Assembly: GCA_023133315.1 (NCBI GenBank)
Contig: JAGLWR010000048.1
Coordinates: 1 to 8,104, forward strand
Reading direction: 5' to 3'
Source: Methanomicrobia archaeon
GTDB lineage: Archaea; Methanobacteriota_B; Thermococci; Methanofastidiosales; B48-G16
Length of the DNA stretch: 8,104 bases
Below, piece by piece: positions 1 through 5,809 of the stretch (positions within the stretch are counted from its first letter, which is position 1; each line of letters begins with the position of its first letter). Made by a program: the position numbers and the translations under genes. The notes beneath the pieces are model-generated. The model had not been told where the DNA came from and ran no database searches. It was given only the letters and a program-made list of their open reading frames with translations.

Positions 1-46
1 TTCATGATATCACTCTCATTAATTATCTATACTTTATAATTAAATG

Positions 47-58
47 TTATATATAAAA
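47..58 (+). promoter_or_regulatory. TATA-like box with no evident protein gene downstream
   Basis: The run TTATATATAAAA is a strong match to an archaeal TATA box. A transcript from it would begin near base 75-85 and run through the hairpin at 135-153 and the tRNA-Leu-like fragment at 163-205. No protein gene starts there. It could be the old promoter of the decayed tRNA, the promoter of a small RNA, or chance in AT-rich DNA. Confidence 0.3.
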
Positions 59-134
59 CTTTCGTTTCAAACCCCAAAATTCAGTCCGTGCCTGCATACA
101 GTTCTTTAATTGAACATAATTCTTTATACTTTCA

Positions 135-153
135 GTATGTGTGTATTACATAC
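135..153. other. small inverted repeat (hairpin)
   Basis: GTATGT at 135-140 and ACATAC at 148-153 are perfect reverse complements around a 7-base loop. A weaker repeat, GTTC 101-104 with GAAC 112-115, lies just upstream. Neither is followed by a T-run on the plus strand, so neither looks like a terminator. Role unknown; short hairpins are common by chance in AT-rich DNA. Confidence 0.3.
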
Positions 154-162
154 CCAAATTCG

Positions 163-205
163 ATTCAGGGTCCTGTCTCGTAGGAGTTCTAATCCCACCT
201 CCACA
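163..205 (+). pseudogene. decayed 3' half of a tRNA-Leu (CAG)
   Basis: The stretch reads like the second half of an archaeal tRNA-Leu. It has anticodon-loop bases TT-CAG-GG (CAG at 166-168), the 3' anticodon stem TCCTG, and a long variable arm with CTC pairing GAG around GTAG (the typical leucine variable arm). After that come a T-loop-like TTCTAAT and a 3' T-stem CCCAC running into CTCCACA. What is missing is the 5' strand of the T-stem: an intact gene would need about 8 more bases (GTGGGTTC) between the variable arm and TAATCCC, as if lost between two TTC repeats. The bases before 163 do not supply the CAGGA needed for the 5' anticodon stem, and no TGTGGAG acceptor strand is seen upstream. 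So this is a fragment, possibly an old integration-site footprint rather than a working tRNA. A weak D-arm-like resemblance near 84-95 is not good enough to call a split or intron-containing gene. Confidence 0.55.
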
Positions 206-285
206 TGTCTATTTCTTATAATTGCTTCTCAATATTTTGAAAGGTGAATATGGTGTTCATGCAAAGGATTGTTATTTCTAATGTA

Positions 286-894
286 CTATCTGCACTTTCT
301 TAACATTCCGTAGTGAGTGAGCGTGGTTCCCGGAATCATACCCTTTTCCACTACTTCAAATCCATATCTTCCATAGAGTGCGACATTTTTCTCAGTCTGC
401 GTTTCTAAAAAACACGGCATTTTTTCGCTATCCAATCGATTTAACATAGCTTTTAGTAATATTCGTGCATACCCCTTTCCTTGATGTTCTGGTGCAACAC
501 CAATGGGACCTGAGTACCAATATGATTGCTTGACAACTTTGTTACGAAGATCAATTGAATAATGATTGGCAGATTCTAATCGAGAAACTGTACTGAATCC
601 TAGTTGAAAATAAAGTTTCCACCCACCAACTCTTATGGCATTCATTTTACTTATTTCAGCTTTATTACTCGGTAACCATACAGCTACACCTTCAATATTT
701 TTTGAAGGGGCATAAACTTCACCATGCACAATACCATAGTTAATACGGAAGAGAAAATATTTGTATAATTTATCAATTCTTGTTTTTTTCTCTGGACAAA
801 TGAAACAACAGAGTGGATCTTCTTGAAAGGCATGAGCAAGAATCTTTGCAGCTATTTTAAGCTGTTTTTTGTTTATTCGAAATAGATCATCCAA
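286..894 (-). CDS. GNAT-family N-acetyltransferase
   Basis: A 202-residue protein of the GCN5-related N-acetyltransferase fold, which moves an acetyl group from acetyl-CoA to an amine; the substrate cannot be told. Motif A, the acetyl-CoA pyrophosphate loop, is clear at residues 131-151 with Q138-G-K-G-Y-A143. The later ETQTEKN..LY...GF element (164-179) is the usual C-terminal strand-helix of the family. The N-terminal half (about 1-125) carries the first strand and helices and is less conserved. The start is TTG at 894; no in-frame ATG exists before residue 84, and there is no obvious ribosome binding site, so the exact N-terminus is uncertain. Codon choice looks different from neighbours: more ATT for Ile, GGT for Gly and CGN for Arg, where nearby genes prefer ATA, GGA and AGA/AGG. 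Together with its isolated position beside a tRNA fragment this suggests, but does not prove, acquisition. Confidence 0.85.
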   Translation of the reverse strand: MDDLFRINKKQLKIAAKILAHAFQEDPLCCFICPEKKTRIDKLYKYFLFRINYGIVHGEVYAPSKNIEGVAVWLPSNKAEISKMNAIRVGGWKLYFQLGFSTVSRLESANHYSIDLRNKVVKQSYWYSGPIGVAPEHQGKGYARILLKAMLNRLDSEKMPCFLETQTEKNVALYGRYGFEVVEKGMIPGTTLTHYGMLRKCR

Positions 895-925
895 GTTATA
901 AGATATAATAATGCTTACAACCCCA

Positions 926-936
926 AATTTATTAAT
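926..936 (-). promoter_or_regulatory. possible TATA box of the GNAT gene
   Basis: On the minus strand TTAATAAATTT lies about 37 bases before the TTG start, which would leave a leader of roughly 10 bases. The whole 895-1045 gap is AT-rich and holds other TATA-like runs (for example 959-970), so this assignment is weak. I see no gene in the gap. Confidence 0.25.
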
Positions 937-1045
937 GTTTCTGGTATCAGTTTTCTATAACATATATATTTTTTAGTTATATTTCTTTGCTATAAAGTTT
1001 ATATTGTCCCATATTCTCGGAGATCACGTCCACTCAAATGTTTCT

Positions 1046-1249
1046 CTATACCCCTTCTATCTTCTCTTCTTTGAGTCTGTCTCTTATTGCAGAGAATACG
1101 AGGAATAAGAAACCAAGTATAACCAATATTACAGGAATTCTTATCCAGAGTTCTATATCTGCCTGTATAAATTTATAGATACCATAAGCTAAGGGGGCCC
1201 CTACTCCTATCCCCAGGCATAGGAATCCCAGAGTTCTGAGAAGATCCAT
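1046..1249 (-). CDS. small two-helix membrane protein
   Basis: A 67-residue protein I do not recognise by name. It has two hydrophobic segments, about residues 5-27 and 35-53, joined by a short loop containing an Asp and a Glu, and ends in a charged cytoplasmic-looking tail (RDRLKEEK at 56-63). Its ATG overlaps the stop codon of the upstream YbjQ-family gene as TAATG, so the two are almost certainly translated together and may work together. A plausible reading is a membrane partner for the YbjQ-like protein; this is inference from the overlap alone. No ribosome binding site of its own is needed if translation is coupled. Confidence 0.75.
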   Translation of the reverse strand: MDLLRTLGFLCLGIGVGAPLAYGIYKFIQADIELWIRIPVILVILGFLFLVFSAIRDRLKEEKIEGV

Positions 1250-1563
1250 TATTTGAGCCTCACGGCAGTTCCGTAGACGAGCATCTCGGCCGCACCCTGC
1301 GCCACGCTGCTTGTCATGAATCTAACATTGATTACCGCGTCGGCATTGAGTTTCTCTGCTTCTTTGATCATTCTCTGGAGTGCTTCTTCTCTTGATTCCG
1401 ACAGCATCTCCGTATACTCTGTCAGCTCTCCACCTACTATGTTCCTCAATCCTGCCATTATGTCTTTCCCTATGTGCTTGGCTCTTATAGTGTTTGCCTT
1501 TACCAATCCCAGGACTTCAGCTACTTCACTTCCCGGGACAAAATCCGTATTCACTATTATCAT
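1249..1563 (-). CDS. YbjQ/UPF0145 family protein
   Basis: A 104-residue protein matching the YbjQ (UPF0145, 'putative heavy-metal-binding') family in length and pattern. It has an N-terminal strand, a GGE element at 44-46, Y50 then a conserved helix with R58..A61..RM65, the N73-ADAVINVR81 strand, and a C-terminal YGTAV at 97-101. Members form small homo-oligomers; the metal-binding name is a database label and no biochemical function is established. Only one Met-rich stretch and no Cys or His cluster is visible here, so a metal role is not supported by the sequence. The ATG at 1563 is preceded by GGTGAT three bases upstream, a good complement to the archaeal 16S tail. The downstream membrane protein overlaps its stop codon. 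It lies 30 bases after the HAD gene and could belong to that transcript or use its own TATA box. Confidence 0.9.
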   Translation of the reverse strand: MIIVNTDFVPGSEVAEVLGLVKANTIRAKHIGKDIMAGLRNIVGGELTEYTEMLSESREEALQRMIKEAEKLNADAVINVRFMTSSVAQGAAEMLVYGTAVRLK

Positions 1564-1591
1564 TTTATCACCTACAATATCTGTTACTGTT

Positions 1592-1603
1592 GATTATAAA
1601 AAC
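1592..1603 (-). promoter_or_regulatory. possible TATA box before the YbjQ-family gene
   Basis: GTTTTTATAATC on the minus strand sits about 34 bases before the YbjQ ATG, overlapping the last codons and stop of the HAD gene. A transcript starting about 26 bases on would begin at the GGTGAT ribosome binding site. Read-through from the HAD gene is equally possible. Confidence 0.3.
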
Positions 1604-2280
1604 TTATTCTTTTCTAAGTAAGGATATATATCTTTAAGAGTTTTGATTTTAGGACAGTCAAGTTCTCCATATTTTTCTTTTCTATCTATGAGTATAGGAA
1701 TAAGTCCAACATTCTTGGCACCGTAAAAATCTTCATAAGGATCATCTCCCACGTAAAAACACTGATATGGAGCCAAATTGATTTTTCTTAAAGCTTCGAG
1801 GAATATTTTCGGATTAGGTTTTAAGATTTTTACATCTTTTGATGCCACAATCACTGAAAAATATTTTTTAAGTTTTAATTCTTCAAAAATATCGGCTATA
1901 TTTGATTCTAAATCCCAGTTGGAAATGACACCGAGAATATAATTTTTAGAGAGCGTATCCAAAACCTCCAGAGTTTCCGGATATCTCAAAAACGTTGTTT
2001 TTTCCATAATTCTATCATAGATTTTTTCTCCAAGATTTTTTTTAATTCCCAGATCTTTAAGTATTATCTGAATGAATGCAGACCAAAACTCTCTAAAATT
2101 TCCGAAGCTGAAATTTTTTTCATAGAGTGTGTAATAAAATTCCCTGGCTTTCATACACGATCTGGAAAATTCTTCCTGAGTTACATTATACTCCTGGAGG
2201 GATTCGTAGATTGTTTCACTGATTTTTGGCTGCATCTTGATGAGAGTACCCACAGCGTCAAAAAGAACTCCTTGTATCAT
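1594..2280 (-). CDS. HAD-superfamily hydrolase (subclass IA)
   Basis: A 228-residue haloacid dehalogenase-fold protein with all four motif positions. Motif I is FDAVGTL with nucleophile D8; motif II is VISNW with S120; motif III is K154-P; motif IV is GDDPYED with D179, D180 and D184. The helical cap domain lies between motifs I and II (about 15-105), typical of subclass IA. The second motif I position, the general acid/base Asp in HAD phosphatases, is Val10 (D-A-V-G-T). Dehalogenases and phosphonatases also lack this Asp, so a simple phosphatase role is not assured. I start at ATG 2280, not at the TTG nine bases upstream. The protein then begins MIQGVLFDA, right for the family, and a TATA-like box at 2302-2308 is 25 bases away, as for a leaderless message. 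Substrate unknown. Confidence 0.88.
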   Translation of the reverse strand: MIQGVLFDAVGTLIKMQPKISETIYESLQEYNVTQEEFSRSCMKAREFYYTLYEKNFSFGNFREFWSAFIQIILKDLGIKKNLGEKIYDRIMEKTTFLRYPETLEVLDTLSKNYILGVISNWDLESNIADIFEELKLKKYFSVIVASKDVKILKPNPKIFLEALRKINLAPYQCFYVGDDPYEDFYGAKNVGLIPILIDRKEKYGELDCPKIKTLKDIYPYLEKNKFL

Positions 2281-2301
2281 GCAGTACAATGAATTCCTAT
2301 G

Positions 2302-2308
2302 TTTAAAT
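2302..2308 (-). promoter_or_regulatory. TATA-like box for the HAD gene
   Basis: The minus-strand sequence ATTTAAA is centred 25 bases before the ATG at 2280, the spacing expected of a leaderless archaeal transcript. It supports the shorter start. It lies in the divergent region shared with the Mth938-domain gene. Confidence 0.4.
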
Positions 2309-2321
2309 TGTTTATGGAAAA

Positions 2322-2340
2322 GAATAAAAAGAAATATAAA
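2322..2340 (+). promoter_or_regulatory. A/T-rich promoter region for the Mth938-domain gene
   Basis: An A-rich run holding GAATAAAAAG (centred about 25 bases before ATG 2352) and AAATATAAA (about 16 bases before it). The first has leaderless spacing; the second is the better TATA match but too close to the ATG unless transcription starts inside the gene. The box at 2302-2308 could also serve this side with a short leader. Which is used cannot be told. Confidence 0.3.
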
Positions 2341-2351
2341 TAGGTTATAAC

Positions 2352-2687
2352 ATGATAGAAAGCTACAGATTTGGCAGGATCTGTGTAAATGGAAAAAATT
2401 ATAGAAACGATGTACTCATTTTCGATGATGAGATAAAAGAATGGTGGAGAGTAAAAGGACACGAACTCCATACAAAAGATCTGGAATGGGTCATCGGTAA
2501 AAAACCTGAGATTATAATCATCGGTACGGGAGCATACGGTATTTTAAAAGTTCCAGAAGAAGTAAAAGATTATTTGAATTCCATGAAAATAGAGATCAAA
2601 ATAGAAAAAACAAAACGGGCGTGCGAGCTTTACAATGAATTGAAAGATAAAAAAAGAGTTGCTGCAGGATTTCATTTAACGTGCTGA
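2352..2687 (+). CDS. Mth938/DUF498-domain protein
   Basis: A 111-residue single-domain protein of the Mth938-like (DUF498/DUF598) family, whose eukaryotic relative NDUFAF3 helps assemble respiratory complex I. Visible family marks are the N-terminal IESYRFGRI strand, G14-K-x-Y and a D20 strand, W32-R-V-K-G-H, the IIGTGAYG core loop (G58-T-G60), an A90-CELYN helix and the C-terminal A-x-FHLTC (105-111). Length is normal for the stand-alone archaeal proteins. The biochemical function of archaeal members is not established, and no complex I gene lies nearby, so I do not transfer that role. It starts the plus-strand block; the next gene follows after about 40 bases but has its own TATA-like box, so it may be a separate unit. 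Confidence 0.88.
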   Translation: MIESYRFGRICVNGKNYRNDVLIFDDEIKEWWRVKGHELHTKDLEWVIGKKPEIIIIGTGAYGILKVPEEVKDYLNSMKIEIKIEKTKRACELYNELKDKKRVAAGFHLTC

Positions 2688-2699
2688 TTATCAAAAACC

Positions 2700-2710
2700 T
2701 TTAATATATA
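2700..2710 (+). promoter_or_regulatory. TATA-like box for the phosphoribosyltransferase operon
   Basis: TTTAATATATA is centred about 24 bases before the ATG at 2729 and only about 15 before the ATG at 2720. It therefore favours 2729 as the start of a leaderless message covering the phosphoribosyltransferase, ThpR and CCA genes. Confidence 0.45.
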
Positions 2711-2728
2711 GAGAACAAGATGAGAGAT

Positions 2729-3187
2729 ATGGATAAGGACTATCTTGACTGGCATAAAGTTGATGAGGCCGTCTGGACACTGGTTGACGTGATCTTGAAG
2801 GATTACAGTCCCGATCTCCTCATAGGTATATCGAGAGGAGGATTAGCACCGGCTGTGAGGTTTTCTCACATAACTGGATTGCCCCTGCGGGTCATGGGAT
2901 TTAAATTCTATAAAGACATAGGAAAAACACAGGAAAAGCCTGAAATTACAATTCCGCTAACGGAGAATGTAGAAAATAAAAAAATTTTGGTCATAGACGA
3001 TGTCGCAGACACCGGAGAAACACTCGTGGAAGTGAAGAGGTACTTAGAAGAAAAAAACCCTGCAGAGGTACGGATAGCTGTCATAGCAAAAAAGCCGACG
3101 AGTGTATTCGATCCAGATTATTACATCATGTTTACAGATAAATGGATAGTTTTTCCATGGGAAAAAATGCCGGTGACCAAAAAATGA
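2729..3187 (+). CDS. type I phosphoribosyltransferase
   Basis: A 152-residue purine-type phosphoribosyltransferase, the archaeal Gpt/Hpt-like group (COG2236 type). Such enzymes join a base to the ribose-5-phosphate of PRPP to make a nucleotide. The PRPP-binding loop is complete at residues 88-99 (VIDDVADTGETL; D90, D91, T95-G-E-T98), and the S35-R-G-G38 turn supplies the pyrophosphate loop. The C-terminal Y-x-x-x-F-x-D-K-W-x-V-F-P-W segment (about 132-144) is typical of the archaeal group. The base used (hypoxanthine, guanine, xanthine or other) cannot be read from sequence. I chose ATG 2729 from the upstream TATA box; ATG 2720 would add three residues. The TGA stop overlaps the ThpR ATG (ATGA), showing translational coupling to an RNA-processing gene, an unexpected partner for a salvage enzyme. 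Confidence 0.88.
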   Translation: MDKDYLDWHKVDEAVWTLVDVILKDYSPDLLIGISRGGLAPAVRFSHITGLPLRVMGFKFYKDIGKTQEKPEITIPLTENVENKKILVIDDVADTGETLVEVKRYLEEKNPAEVRIAVIAKKPTSVFDPDYYIMFTDKWIVFPWEKMPVTKK

Positions 3188-3759
3188 GGAGTTTTATAGC
3201 TATAGATATCGAGGATAGTCTTAAAAGCAAAATTCGGGATATTCAAAATACGATAGGTACTAAGTATCTAAAAATAAAATTCGTAGAACCTGAAAACCTA
3301 CATTTCACCCCAAAATTTCTTGGAGAGATAGAGGAAAACGGTCTTGACAACATTTATGAAATATTGCAGAAAAATCTTAAAAATTATAAACCGTTTGAGA
3401 TCAATTTGAAAGGATTGGGCGCATTTCCAAGTTTTTCGTATATAAGAGTTTTATGGATCGGGATTCAAGACGAGAGTAACTCCTTAATAAACATAGCTGA
3501 TGGATTAAACAGAGATTTAAAAAAGCTGGGATTTAAAGAGGAACGAAAACACATACCGCATCTGACGATAGGGAGAGTAAAGTTTATCAAGGATAAAGAA
3601 AAAATCTCTCAAATTTTGAAGGAATTACAGAATGTGAAAATAGGAAAAATGATGGTGGATAGAGTTTTGATAAAAAAAAGTGTACTGACGCCCAAAGGCC
3701 CAATTTATTCAGATTTGAAGGAAGTACGATTATCATCTATGATAGGGAAAAGATACTGA
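3184..3759 (+). CDS. thpR: RNA 2',3'-cyclic phosphodiesterase (ThpR/LigT)
   Basis: A 191-residue 2H phosphoesterase. The family opens 2',3'-cyclic phosphate ends of RNA and shows 2'-5' RNA ligase activity in vitro; in archaea a link to tRNA-half ends made by splicing is often proposed. Both catalytic HxT motifs are present: H40-F-T42, inside the typical PENLH..P.KFLGE segment, and H126-L-T128 inside PHLTIGRVK. The common C-terminal TPKGPIYSDLKEVRL lies at 169-183. The start at ATG 3184 gives the family's usual MRSFIAIDI N-terminus and overlaps the phosphoribosyltransferase stop as ATGA; a longer reading from 3142 would put 14 unconserved residues in front. The last eight residues go beyond the usual family end, exactly where the CCA-enzyme frame begins underneath. 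Confidence 0.92.
   Translation: MRSFIAIDIEDSLKSKIRDIQNTIGTKYLKIKFVEPENLHFTPKFLGEIEENGLDNIYEILQKNLKNYKPFEINLKGLGAFPSFSYIRVLWIGIQDESNSLINIADGLNRDLKKLGFKEERKHIPHLTIGRVKFIKDKEKISQILKELQNVKIGKMMVDRVLIKKSVLTPKGPIYSDLKEVRLSSMIGKRY
3717..3722 (+). promoter_or_regulatory. possible ribosome binding site for the CCA enzyme
   Basis: GAAGGA inside the end of thpR is a weak Shine-Dalgarno-like sequence 6 bases before ATT 3729 and 9 before ATC 3732, the in-frame codons at the expected N-terminus of the CCA enzyme. A better-looking GAAGGAG at 3758-3764 has no usable start codon in frame after it. Confidence 0.25.
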
Positions 3760-4949
3760 AGGAGATAAAACCTTCAGAAGAAGAGTTAGAAAAAGGTTTT
3801 GGTGTATATAACAATATAAAAGAATTCATCGTAAAAAAATTTAATCTAGAAGCAGCACTTCAGGGGTCTTTCATAAAAGGTACAAGTTTGAAGGGGGACA
3901 AAGACCTCGATATTTTTATTTTCTTCTCTTTGGATGTCTCTAAAGAGGCACTCAAAAAAAGAGGCCTGGAGATCGGAAAGAATGTATTTGAAGAGTTCAA
4001 AGGAAAATATGAGATTAAATATGCCGAACATCCCTACGTAAATGGAAAAATTGAAAATCACGATGTTGACATAGTACCATGTTACGCAATAGAAAAAATA
4101 GAGGATATGAAGAGCAGCGTTGATAGAACTCCCTTACACACAAAGATCATTCTTGAAAAAATGACAGATTTTCAAAAAGATGATACAAGAATTCTGAAAA
4201 AATTTATGAAATTGATCAATGTATACGGATCTGAGTTCAAGGTAACGGGATTTTCCGGGTATCTCTGCGAGCTATTGATTTTGTATTATGAAAGCTTTGA
4301 ACGTGCTCTAGAAAATGCTTCCGAGTGGAAACAAAACCAGAAAATAATCTTTGAAAAAGTAGAAAAAGAGTTTTCAGACCCTTTAATTATAATTGATCCC
4401 GTCGATCCAGCGAGAAACGCTGCCTCCTGCGTAAGTTTGCAAAAATTTTCAGAGTTTATCTATTATTCACGAGAGTTTTTTAAAAACAAAAAGTTTGAGA
4501 AAATAAAAACTGAGTATAAGAAATCGGAAGGGACAGAATTGATCGTTTTGAACTTCAAGACAGATATTATGGAAGATTTACTTTTTCCACAGTTGAGAAA
4601 AACACGGGATTTCATTAAGAGTCATCTCGAAAAAAATGGGTTCAGAATCTATAAGTCCAAGATCTTCAGTTCCGGAATACTTTTCGAGTTTGAGGTTTTT
4701 AATCTTCCGAAAATGAAGATTCATGAAGGACCCTTTATATACGACAGAGAAAACTGCGAAACCTTCATCAAGAAACATAAAACCGTAGTCATTATTGGAG
4801 ACAGAATCTGTACAGAGATAGAGAGGAAATTTAAAACGGCACAAAACTGTATAGAGTTTTTGATAGAAGATAGAGAAGGATTCGGAAAAGATCTGAAAAA
4901 AGTTCAATGTTTTATCTCTAAAGAGGAAATAAAAGAGGTTTACGATTAG
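3729..4949 (+). CDS. cca: CCA-adding enzyme, archaeal class I; start uncertain
   Basis: Adds or repairs the 3'-terminal CCA of tRNA using CTP and ATP without a nucleic acid template. About 406 residues if read from 3729; archaeal enzymes are usually somewhat longer, with the shortening in the tail domain. With base 3729 as residue 1, the nucleotidyltransferase signature is G46-S followed by D59-L-D61, and the third carboxylate is D114 (HDVDIVPCY). The class marks SAVDRTP-like SSVDRTPLHTK and the GFSGYLCELL helix follow. The helical and tail domains are recognisable to the end. The frame opens after a stop at 3660-3662 but has no ATG, GTG or TTG until TTG 3888, which would remove the G-S of the active site. 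Homologous sequence (KEIKPSEEE and onward) clearly extends upstream of 3888, so the true start is upstream, probably a rare codon such as ATT/ATC at 3729-3735, unless a base is missing near 3745-3751 and the gene is really fused to thpR. Confidence 0.88.
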   Translation: MIIYDREKILKEIKPSEEELEKGFGVYNNIKEFIVKKFNLEAALQGSFIKGTSLKGDKDLDIFIFFSLDVSKEALKKRGLEIGKNVFEEFKGKYEIKYAEHPYVNGKIENHDVDIVPCYAIEKIEDMKSSVDRTPLHTKIILEKMTDFQKDDTRILKKFMKLINVYGSEFKVTGFSGYLCELLILYYESFERALENASEWKQNQKIIFEKVEKEFSDPLIIIDPVDPARNAASCVSLQKFSEFIYYSREFFKNKKFEKIKTEYKKSEGTELIVLNFKTDIMEDLLFPQLRKTRDFIKSHLEKNGFRIYKSKIFSSGILFEFEVFNLPKMKIHEGPFIYDRENCETFIKKHKTVVIIGDRICTEIERKFKTAQNCIEFLIEDREGFGKDLKKVQCFISKEEIKEVYD

Positions 4950-5809
4950 AGAATGATAGTATTTCCTTCTCTTTCATACTCTAATTCTTTTTCATATATT
5001 ATGTGCACTCTGTAATCTTTTTTAAGAGTAATTCTCAAACCTTCTTTATAATCACTTAAAAATATATAGAGTTCGTTTCCTTCTACTTTGTAATTCACTA
5101 TAAGTTCTTTCCTGAACGTCCACCAATCTACAAAATCCTTCATTTGTGGGGACCATGCATTTTTCGGAACATCGATATTTGGATCCAGAGAATGTGTCAT
5201 AAAAACTCTTCTATTTCTCGTATGGGGTATCTGGGGCAGATAATGAACATAAAAATTGTCAAAAATACTCATTTCACTCTCATAACTAAATCCAAGATCT
5301 TTCAGAGCTCTGGACGTTTCAAAATTATGATAGAATCCAGGGGATCTGAATCCATAGATCGTGAAATCTTTTTCCAGTATCTCTCTACCTTTTTTTATCA
5401 TCTCTATCTGTTCTTCGTAGGATCGTGATTTAAATTCCTTTTCTGTATGTGTATATCCATGTTGCGCCACTTCTACGTCATACTCTTTTAATATTTCAAC
5501 AATGTGGGTATTATCTGTAAACTTTTCACCGGCATGATATGGAATAACAAATAATGTCGGTCTGACATTTTTTTCTTTCAGATACTCCAAAAAGCTTTGC
5601 AATTTATATGGATCTGTGTAATAAGAAATATCATCTACCGTCACAAGAAAAACGGAATCGTAGTTATAGGGATATTGAGAAACACTGAACTCTCCAAAGT
5701 CTTCAATGATCTCTTCCCTATAAAAAACAGACTCAAAATATGTATAGAACCCATTTGTGTAAAAAAGGAACAGTATCAGAAGTATGTAAAAAATTAGATA
5801 TTTTTTCAT
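4946..5809 (-). CDS. membrane-anchored NodB-like polysaccharide deacetylase
   Basis: A 287-residue protein with an N-terminal hydrophobic signal-anchor (about residues 4-22, after MKK) and an external domain of the NodB/DUF2334 carbohydrate-deacetylase fold. Expected metal and catalytic residues are present: the TVDD pair D59-D60, H117-x-x-x-H121 in QHGYTH, R155-S-P-G158, and H207 in FMTHS. The family removes N-acetyl groups from cell-surface sugars using a divalent metal; the substrate here is unknown. The last 50 or so residues form a strand-rich appended segment. Its ATG overlaps the stop of the small upstream gene as ATGA, so it is the third gene of the NAC operon. Its stop overlaps the convergent cca stop by four bases (4946-4949), leaving no room for a separate terminator. 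Confidence 0.85.
   Translation of the reverse strand: MKKYLIFYILLILFLFYTNGFYTYFESVFYREEIIEDFGEFSVSQYPYNYDSVFLVTVDDISYYTDPYKLQSFLEYLKEKNVRPTLFVIPYHAGEKFTDNTHIVEILKEYDVEVAQHGYTHTEKEFKSRSYEEQIEMIKKGREILEKDFTIYGFRSPGFYHNFETSRALKDLGFSYESEMSIFDNFYVHYLPQIPHTRNRRVFMTHSLDPNIDVPKNAWSPQMKDFVDWWTFRKELIVNYKVEGNELYIFLSDYKEGLRITLKKDYRVHIIYEKELEYEREGNTIIL

Noticed and set aside
80..205. A complete intron-containing tRNA-Leu.
   Set aside because: The 5' anticodon strand, acceptor strand and 5' T-stem strand cannot be found; only the 3' half is convincing.
250..303. A 17-codon frame (ATG 250 to TAA) preceded by AGGTGA, converging on the acetyltransferase gene.
   Set aside because: Too short and overlaps the 3' end of a well supported gene; the upstream AGGTGA could be chance or the relic of a truncated gene, but nothing else supports it.
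3742..3759. A programmed -1 frameshift site joining thpR to cca.
   Set aside because: No classical X-XXY-YYZ heptamer is in the thpR frame and no strong downstream hairpin is evident; kept only as one of three explanations for the missing start.
3888..3890. TTG 3888 as the start of the CCA-adding enzyme.
   Set aside because: It would remove the G-S part of the nucleotidyltransferase motif and about 53 residues of clearly homologous N-terminus.
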